From Campylobacterales bacterium (GTDB taxonomy: Bacteria; Campylobacterota; Campylobacteria; Campylobacterales; JAOZPA01), in contig JAOZPA010000004.1 of NCBI GenBank assembly GCA_029932985.1, forward strand, positions 1 through 40,890: a stretch of DNA of 40,890 nt, in the 5' to 3' direction. Shown in pieces: positions 36,661-40,890 of the stretch. A program made the position numbers and the translations under genes. Below the pieces are notes generated by a model. That model had not been told where the DNA came from. It made no database searches and saw nothing but the letters and a program-made list of their open reading frames with translations. Each line of letters opens with the position of its first letter. Positions within the stretch are counted from its first letter, which is position 1.

Positions 36661-37483
36661 TATCTTTTTGCGTATCTTGTTAAAAAAAATTTAAAAAAAA
36701 ATAGAATAAAAATCTCAAAAATTAAAGCTATCTATAGTAAATAAAAAAAATATTTTTAAAGAAATAATAGACTTAAATATTGAAAATAATAAATTTTTCC
36801 AATAATAGAAAGTGTATTTCCGTAACATAAAACAAGTGTAATTTATAAAAAATACAATAGATTTTTTTTTCTCCAGATTAAGTGTTAATTTTGTATCATA
36901 TTGAATAGTTTAAAGAGATAAAATATATTAAAGGATATTAGAATATATGAAAAAAATGAAAATTTAAATAGTGTATTTAAAAGTCATTATTTTAGAAAAA
37001 ATACCTACCTATTGGGATTACTTTACTATATGAATATTTTATAAATTGCTGTTACTTTCCCTAGAATAAGGACTTTTATAGTAAAATAGAAGTATATTTG
37101 CAGATACAATATATATAATAAAAAGATAATTTTAAGTTAAGATATAGTTAATTTCTAAACTATTAAAACAAAATAATATCTTATATTAATTATAAGGTTA
37201 AATTTCATAAGACCTTTCTACTCCTTAAAAAAATATTTAATTTGTTACAAATTGTATCTACCCAAATTAAAATAAAAGCTATATTTAGTTAATTAGGATA
37301 AATTACATTTTTTAATATATCTTTTTGTATTTTTTAAGAAAAAGAGATAAATTTTAGATAAAATATGTGAATTTTTGCAACAAAAAATATTTATCTTTGT
37401 TAGTGTTAATATTTTTTATTAAGATAATTTTAATCTTAATAGTGATAGAATTCTTGAAATCTTTTATTAGAGACGGAGTTTTT
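36661..37483 (+). other. Long AT-rich non-coding leader upstream of the curli-like genes
   Basis: About 820 bp with no convincing gene. It is visibly more AT-rich than the rest of the window. A tiny frame (MKKMKI, 36947-36967) with a weak RBS is probably chance. An inverted repeat lies at 37418-37440. TAAAAT-like -10 candidates occur at several places (for example GATAAAATATG near 37360). Nothing else recognisable. Confidence 0.7.
37418..37440 (+). promoter_or_regulatory. Perfect inverted repeat upstream of the first repeat protein
   Basis: ATTAAGAT-aatttta-ATCTTAAT, a perfect 8-bp dyad ending 43 bp before the start codon. It could be a regulator binding site or a 5'-UTR hairpin. Confidence 0.5.
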
Positions 37484-37933
37484 ATGAAAAGAATAATTAT
37501 GCTTTGTTTGCTGTTTGGATTTGAATTAGCTATTGCTAGTTCAGTTAATAGTTTTAATAACTTTCAAGCAAATATGATAGATAATATTAAAGCTAAAAAT
37601 TCTGATATAAAGCAAGGTTCGATAGAGATTAAACATTCTACATTAGGAGATGTTGACAATAAGCAATTAAATGTAATTCGTGATGTTATTGTCAGTAATT
37701 CAGTTATTTCGCAGGGGGCTTTTGAGATTAAAGATTCTGACCTAAAAAATATTGAAAATAAGATGAAGAATGTGATTGAAAATAGTAAATTTTATAATTC
37801 GACTGTTTTCCAAGGGAAAGTTAAAGTTAGTAAGTCAAAACTGAGTAATTTTAAGAATAAGCAAAAATCTATTATTAGAAATGCAAATATTAGAAACTCA
37901 ACAATATCACAAGGTGTGATAACAATTAAATAA
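37484..37933 (+). CDS. Secreted curlin-like repeat protein, 33-residue repeats
   Basis: 149 residues. A signal peptide (RIIMLCLLFGFELAIA) precedes mature SSVNSFNNFQ. The mature protein is four repeats of exactly 33 residues aligned on Gln-Gly at 44/45, 77/78, 110/111 and 143/144, with pattern NSxIxQGxxxIKxSxL. A second Gln (28, 61, Met94, 127) sits 16 residues before each Gln-Gly. Such regular Gln/Asn/Ser ladders between short beta strands resemble curlin repeats (Sx5QxGx2Nx), though spacing differs. I infer an amyloid or beta-solenoid fibre subunit. The tracked ORF starts 39 codons earlier in a chance hydrophobic frame; ATG 37484 has GGAG and a proper signal. The second repeat protein follows after 10 bp. 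Confidence 0.75.
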   Translation: MKRIIMLCLLFGFELAIASSVNSFNNFQANMIDNIKAKNSDIKQGSIEIKHSTLGDVDNKQLNVIRDVIVSNSVISQGAFEIKDSDLKNIENKMKNVIENSKFYNSTVFQGKVKVSKSKLSNFKNKQKSIIRNANIRNSTISQGVITIK

Positions 37934-37943
37934 GGTGTTTATT

Positions 37944-38324
37944 ATGAAGAAAATTATTATTTTATCAATGGTCGCAAGTTTAAGTCTTTTTGCTAGTTCA
38001 GTTAATAACTTTGCAAATGCACAAGAGAATAGAATAAATGGTTCCGATGTAGCAAATCATTCTACTTTAGCACAGGGAGCTACATCTGTTAGTGGTAATG
38101 CTGTGGTAAATAACTTTGCAAATGCGCAAGTAAATAAAGTTATTGGTTCTGAAGTTTTAAAGAAATCTAGCTTAACACAGGGTTCTACTTCTGTTGCTAA
38201 CTCTAGACTTACAAATTCTACAAACTTACAAAGTAATAAAGTAAAATATAGTAGTGTCCGAAATCATTCTGATGTATCACAAGGTTCTACAAATATCACA
38301 GATTGTGAGCAAGGCTGTGACTAG
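37944..38324 (+). CDS. Second secreted curlin-like repeat protein, 34-35-residue repeats
   Basis: 126 residues, with a signal peptide ending LSLFA and mature N-terminus SSVNNFANAQ, very like the preceding protein (SSVNSFNNFQ). Three repeats carry NNFANAQxNxVxGSxV then SxLxQGxTSV. Gln residues fall at 27, 44, 62, 79, 96 and 113, that is every 17-18 residues. The C-terminus ends CEQGCD, two Cys not found in the partner protein. It is inferred to be a fibre subunit or nucleator paired with the first. Start ATG 37944 (TAAGG upstream) is preferred to GTG 37935. An intrinsic terminator follows. Confidence 0.75.
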   Translation: MKKIIILSMVASLSLFASSVNNFANAQENRINGSDVANHSTLAQGATSVSGNAVVNNFANAQVNKVIGSEVLKKSSLTQGSTSVANSRLTNSTNLQSNKVKYSSVRNHSDVSQGSTNITDCEQGCD

Positions 38325-38385
38325 TTGAAACAAACTACAACAATTTTGACTTTACGAAATAGTTGTAATTAGTTCAGCTTATATA

Positions 38386-38421
38386 TAGGATTGAAATTTT
38401 TTGAGTTTCAGTCCTATTTTT
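38386..38421 (+). terminator. Intrinsic terminator after the two repeat-protein genes
   Basis: TAGGATTGAAA and TTTCAGTCCTA form an 11-bp stem (one G-U pair) around a nine-base loop and run into TTTTT. It lies 14 bp before the next start codon, so it would separate abundant subunit mRNA from downstream read-through. Confidence 0.85.
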
Positions 38422-38434
38422 CAAAGGTTTAAAA

Positions 38435-38851
38435 ATGAAATCTATTTTAATACTATCTATAATATTTTCCTCTTTACTTATCTCATCTAATGAAAGCTAT
38501 GAAGCATCAAAAGTGAAACACTACTCAAAAAAAAATAATGGTTTAAGTAATGATGGTAAAACTATATATAGATATGTAGAGGGCAAACATACAGTAAAAA
38601 CAAATAACATATCTTTAGGAAGTGTTAAGCAAACAAATTTAAAAAAAGGTCTAACTGTAAATAGTACAATAGATGGGTTAGATGTATTTGGTAAACAAAA
38701 AATAAGTAAATATAAAACAAAAATACTTGAAAAAAGGGAAGAAAACTCCACTGTTAGTAGAATTGGTGAGGTCGATTTAACAAAAGATAAAAACAAAGAT
38801 GTAAAAGAGGTCAATATCTATTTAAAAAATGTACAAATAAGAGTTAAATAA
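38435..38851 (+). CDS. Small secreted protein between repeat subunits and CsgG-like pore
   Basis: 138 residues with a signal peptide (KSILILSIIFSSLLISS) and a basic, beta-prone mature part. Segments such as NNISLGSVKQTNLKKGLTVNSTIDGL and ENSTVSRIGEVDLTKD weakly recall the NSTxxQG repeats of the upstream proteins. It has no clear CsgE, CsgF, CsgB or CsgC similarity by eye. By position it could be a minor subunit, nucleator or secretion adaptor; this is inference only. RBS CAAAGG. Confidence 0.6.
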   Translation: MKSILILSIIFSSLLISSNESYEASKVKHYSKKNNGLSNDGKTIYRYVEGKHTVKTNNISLGSVKQTNLKKGLTVNSTIDGLDVFGKQKISKYKTKILEKREENSTVSRIGEVDLTKDKNKDVKEVNIYLKNVQIRVK

Positions 38852-38861
38852 AAAAATTTAT

Positions 38862-38890
38862 TTGATACCAATACAATAACTTCATATAAT
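38862..38890 (+). promoter_or_regulatory. Near-consensus promoter of the CsgG-like gene
   Basis: TTGATA (38862-38867), a 17-bp spacer and TATAAT (38885-38890), 25 bp before the start codon. It is one of the two promoters in the window closest to sigma70 consensus. Confidence 0.75.
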
Positions 38891-38915
38891 TTAAAAATCA
38901 CAAAGGTCTAAAGTA

Positions 38916-39944
38916 ATGAAAAATATTATTTTAATATTAATTGCATTGCTTTTAATTTCAGGATGTGGTTTCAAACAACCTAAAATAACTCAAAAAGAGA
39001 AAGAGTTTAAAAGTCCAATACAAAATAAAACATTTTTTACAGATGCTTTTGCTAAATTAGATAAATTAATGAAACTTTTTGAAGCTCCACGAATTAGAAT
39101 CCAAATAAAATCTATTGAAAATAGGACATCCTCCACAAAACTACCTTTCGATATAAGAAATTTTCTAGAAACACCTCTGATTTTATATATTTCAAGCTTT
39201 GATTTAGTGGCTTACGAACCTACTTTTAGAGAAAAAGAGATGGTTATGACAGGACAACGTTCCCAAGGAATTGAAAAATTTTTGCCAGGCTTGGTTATAA
39301 ATGGGGCAATTACCCAATATGATAAAGGGATTTACTCAACAAGAAAAGGTTTAAATACAGATGTAGAGGCGGGAAAAGGTCAAGGTTCTACTACTTTTAT
39401 GGGTGAACTTGATAATAGTGTAGCCCGTTCTCAAATCGCCATTGATTTAAAAGTCTATAAATATTATGATAGAACTTATCTTTTTGGAATTGCTACTCAA
39501 AATAAAATTGAACTACTAAAATATTCAAGAGATGGAAATTTTGGACTATTTCTAAATGGTACAGGTTTAGGCTTAAGTAAAGCTATCACTTTTGAACACA
39601 CAGAAGACCAAGCCCTTAGAATTTTATCAGAATACAGTGTACTTCAACTTCTAGGTAGGCTTTACGCTCTCCCCTACTGGAAATGTACAAAACCAAATCT
39701 ACAAATAGACAACTTCGTAGTCGAAGGAGAGTTAAAAGAATATACTAATTTTAGCATAAAAAAGAAGATAAACAAATTGGAAATTATCCTTAGTGCTTAT
39801 AAAATGACCTCTTTTAAAAAAGATGGAAATATAGATAATCAAGAACTTAAAGAGATAAAAGAAAAATTTAATGTAGAAGATAATGAAATCTTAAGCCCTG
39901 AATTCTATAAAACTCTCTTCATCAATGCACCTTTTTTTAACTAG
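38916..39944 (+). CDS. CsgG-like outer-membrane secretion lipoprotein
   Basis: 342 residues. Lipobox LLISGC places acylation at Cys17. The CsgG fold is recognisable: RIRIQIKSIENRT, then LPFDIRNF, where F78xxxN82F83 matches the Tyr51/Asn55/Phe56 constriction of E. coli CsgG; VINGAITQYDKG; SQIAIDLKVYKYYDRTYLFGIATQNKIELLKYS; and a helical end SEYSVLQLLGRLYALPYW. Glycine-rich loops at about 139-170 and 205-222 fit the two transmembrane hairpins. Beyond the CsgG core is a C-terminal extension (about 260-342) with KKDGNIDNQELKEI, resembling a degenerate EF-hand or TerB-like helix pair. Predicted to export the repeat proteins through the outer membrane as a ring oligomer. Confidence 0.82.
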   Translation: MKNIILILIALLLISGCGFKQPKITQKEKEFKSPIQNKTFFTDAFAKLDKLMKLFEAPRIRIQIKSIENRTSSTKLPFDIRNFLETPLILYISSFDLVAYEPTFREKEMVMTGQRSQGIEKFLPGLVINGAITQYDKGIYSTRKGLNTDVEAGKGQGSTTFMGELDNSVARSQIAIDLKVYKYYDRTYLFGIATQNKIELLKYSRDGNFGLFLNGTGLGLSKAITFEHTEDQALRILSEYSVLQLLGRLYALPYWKCTKPNLQIDNFVVEGELKEYTNFSIKKKINKLEIILSAYKMTSFKKDGNIDNQELKEIKEKFNVEDNEILSPEFYKTLFINAPFFN

Positions 39945-40179
39945 GCTTATCTTTTAATCTAAAAAATTTTAAAAGTTTGAGATAAATATATTTCCTCCTT
40001 TTTTTTTCCACTATACCATATCTCTTAATATCATCCTCTTCCTAGAATTACCAAAGCCTAAAGCTTTAATCTCTTATTTTTCAATTATTATCTTTTTTTA
40101 TAAATGTTACTAACTAAAACAATCATTAAAACAATATTAAAAACAGAAAGATTAAATATGTTTTTAACTCTTATTTAAC

Positions 40180-40185
40180 TATAAT
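40180..40185 (+). promoter_or_regulatory. -10 box upstream of the right-edge lipoprotein gene
   Basis: TTAACTATAATGTTT contains TATAAT 30 bp before the start codon. The rest of 39945-40215 shows no gene, only AT-rich DNA with a loose inverted repeat (TTATCT/AGATAA, 39947-39985). Confidence 0.55.
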
Positions 40186-40215
40186 GTTTTTAATATTTGT
40201 TAAAAGGAGATTATA

Positions 40216-40890
40216 ATGAGAAGTATAAAAAAATCAGTTTGTTCTATTTTTTTAACTACAATTTCAATTCTAATGCTTACTGGTTGTGGAGATGATAGCT
40301 CAAATAATGTAGCGGTAGAAGAGGTATCGCAAGAGGAAGTATTAATAGAGAAAAAAGAGATAGTGGGTTATATATATGATAGTGCGGTTGAAGGAATTGA
40401 ATATCGGTGTGGGAAAATTATTGGATTCACTCAAAATAATGGTAAATTTGAGTGTTCATCTCTTCCTTTGACTTTCTATATTGGTAAAATAAATTTAGGT
40501 TCAATTAATAAAATAACAGAGGATAAACTCATATTTCCACAAGATATTGTGGGGGTTCATAGAAAAAATATAAGGGATAAAGAGGTTGTCAGAATTGCTT
40601 TGCTTTTACAATCTTTGGATAAAGACACTAATCCAGAGAATGGAATTGAAATTAGCAAAGATACAAGTGAGAGATTTACTGAAAATATTATTTTAAAAGA
40701 TATTACTTTAGAAAATTTAAAAGTTAAAATAAAATTAATGAATAATCAAATTGTTTTTAAAACTGAAGATGAAGTAATCGCTCATTTGGCTATGAATGTT
40801 GGAGTAAATCCTGATGAAATAATAAAAATTCCTGTAATTAATAATGAAATAGTGATTCCAGTAGTTGAAACTAATGAAACAGTGATTCCA
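40216..40890 (+). CDS. Lipoprotein, N-terminal part of a probable surface adhesin (cut by window)
   Basis: Open from ATG 40216 to the window end (225 codons, no stop), so it is absent from the ORF track. Signal with lipobox LMLTGC (Cys24) and an acidic spacer, then a domain GYIYDSAVEGIEYRCGKIIGF...NGKFECSSLPLTFYIGKINLG, continuing FPQDIVGVHRK and LLQSLDKDTNPENGIEIS. I know this Cys-pair/IGxxxLG/LLQSLDxDxNPxNGI module from the start of large repetitive surface proteins in marine bacteria, but not its function. The last visible residues already repeat (NNEIVIP, TNETVIP), suggesting a repeat region beyond the edge. RBS AAAAGGAG. Confidence 0.75.
   Translation, partial: MRSIKKSVCSIFLTTISILMLTGCGDDSSNNVAVEEVSQEEVLIEKKEIVGYIYDSAVEGIEYRCGKIIGFTQNNGKFECSSLPLTFYIGKINLGSINKITEDKLIFPQDIVGVHRKNIRDKEVVRIALLLQSLDKDTNPENGIEISKDTSERFTENIILKDITLENLKVKIKLMNNQIVFKTEDEVIAHLAMNVGVNPDEIIKIPVINNEIVIPVVETNETVIP

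Noticed and set aside
36947-36967. Six-codon frame MKKMKI in the long leader
   Set aside because: Too short, weak RBS and no linked attenuator structure seen.
37367-37483. In-frame N-terminal extension of the first repeat protein with a long hydrophobic stretch
   Set aside because: It begins at a GTG without a ribosome binding site, while ATG 37484 has GGAG and a normal signal peptide. The hydrophobic stretch is typical chance coding in AT-rich DNA.

Overview
The window looks like chromosomal DNA from a member of the Campylobacterota (Epsilonproteobacteria), most likely a free-living Sulfurimonas/Sulfurovum-type organism; the genus is not certain. Evidence: strongly AT-rich DNA with AAAGGA-type ribosome binding sites and frequent GCTATAAT -10 boxes, a split b/b' ATP synthase followed directly by tolQ-tolR-tolA-tolB-pal, Campylobacterota-style RodA and a short MurB, a probable FliO with a periplasmic domain, and several TTG/GTG starts.

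Layout. 1-3742: a DUF420-like membrane protein, a NUDT14-type Nudix hydrolase, rodA, murB and hypA. 3743-14636: atpX(b')-atpF-atpH-atpA-atpG-atpD-atpC, then the Tol-Pal envelope machine (tolQ, tolR, a TolA-like protein with a Cys-rich insert, tolB, pal, a short CpoB-like coiled-coil protein). Small hairpins cluster in the atpG-atpD, atpD-atpC and pal-cpoB gaps. 14777-16516: an ABC exporter. 16508-23572 (minus strand): a molybdopterin oxidoreductase, an N-carbamoylputrescine amidase, miaA, a FliO-like and a FliN-like gene overlapping an MlaE-type permease, fmt and a zinc metallopeptidase. 23679-24832: lpxD and a small protein. 24889-27474 (minus): mobB, ftsW, a Uma2-family gene with its own promoter, and rsfS. 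27641-29660 (minus): a small lipoprotein, a membrane protein, a short YrdC-like protein and a GIN-domain protein. 29805-33373 (minus): a response regulator-GGDEF protein and a Cache-PAS histidine kinase. 33606-35159 (minus): nadK and a YggS-type PLP protein. 35427-36590: a predicted outer-membrane beta-barrel.

The right end (about 36.6-40.9 kb) is the most unusual part. A roughly 0.9 kb AT-rich leader precedes two adjacent small secreted proteins built from regular 33-35 residue repeats with a ladder of Gln residues (NSxIxQG and NNFANAQ). An intrinsic terminator follows, then a third small secreted protein, then, from its own strong promoter, a lipoprotein with clear CsgG features, including the pore-constriction pattern [F/Y]xxxNF. 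I read this as a divergent curli-like amyloid subunit and secretion locus without recognisable CsgE, CsgF or CsgD. The window ends inside a lipoprotein that looks like the start of a surface adhesin.

A second genome-level signal is a G-rich word, CGGTGAGGGGACT(g)GAG, which recurs in intergenic DNA and, in different frames and strands, inside genes.
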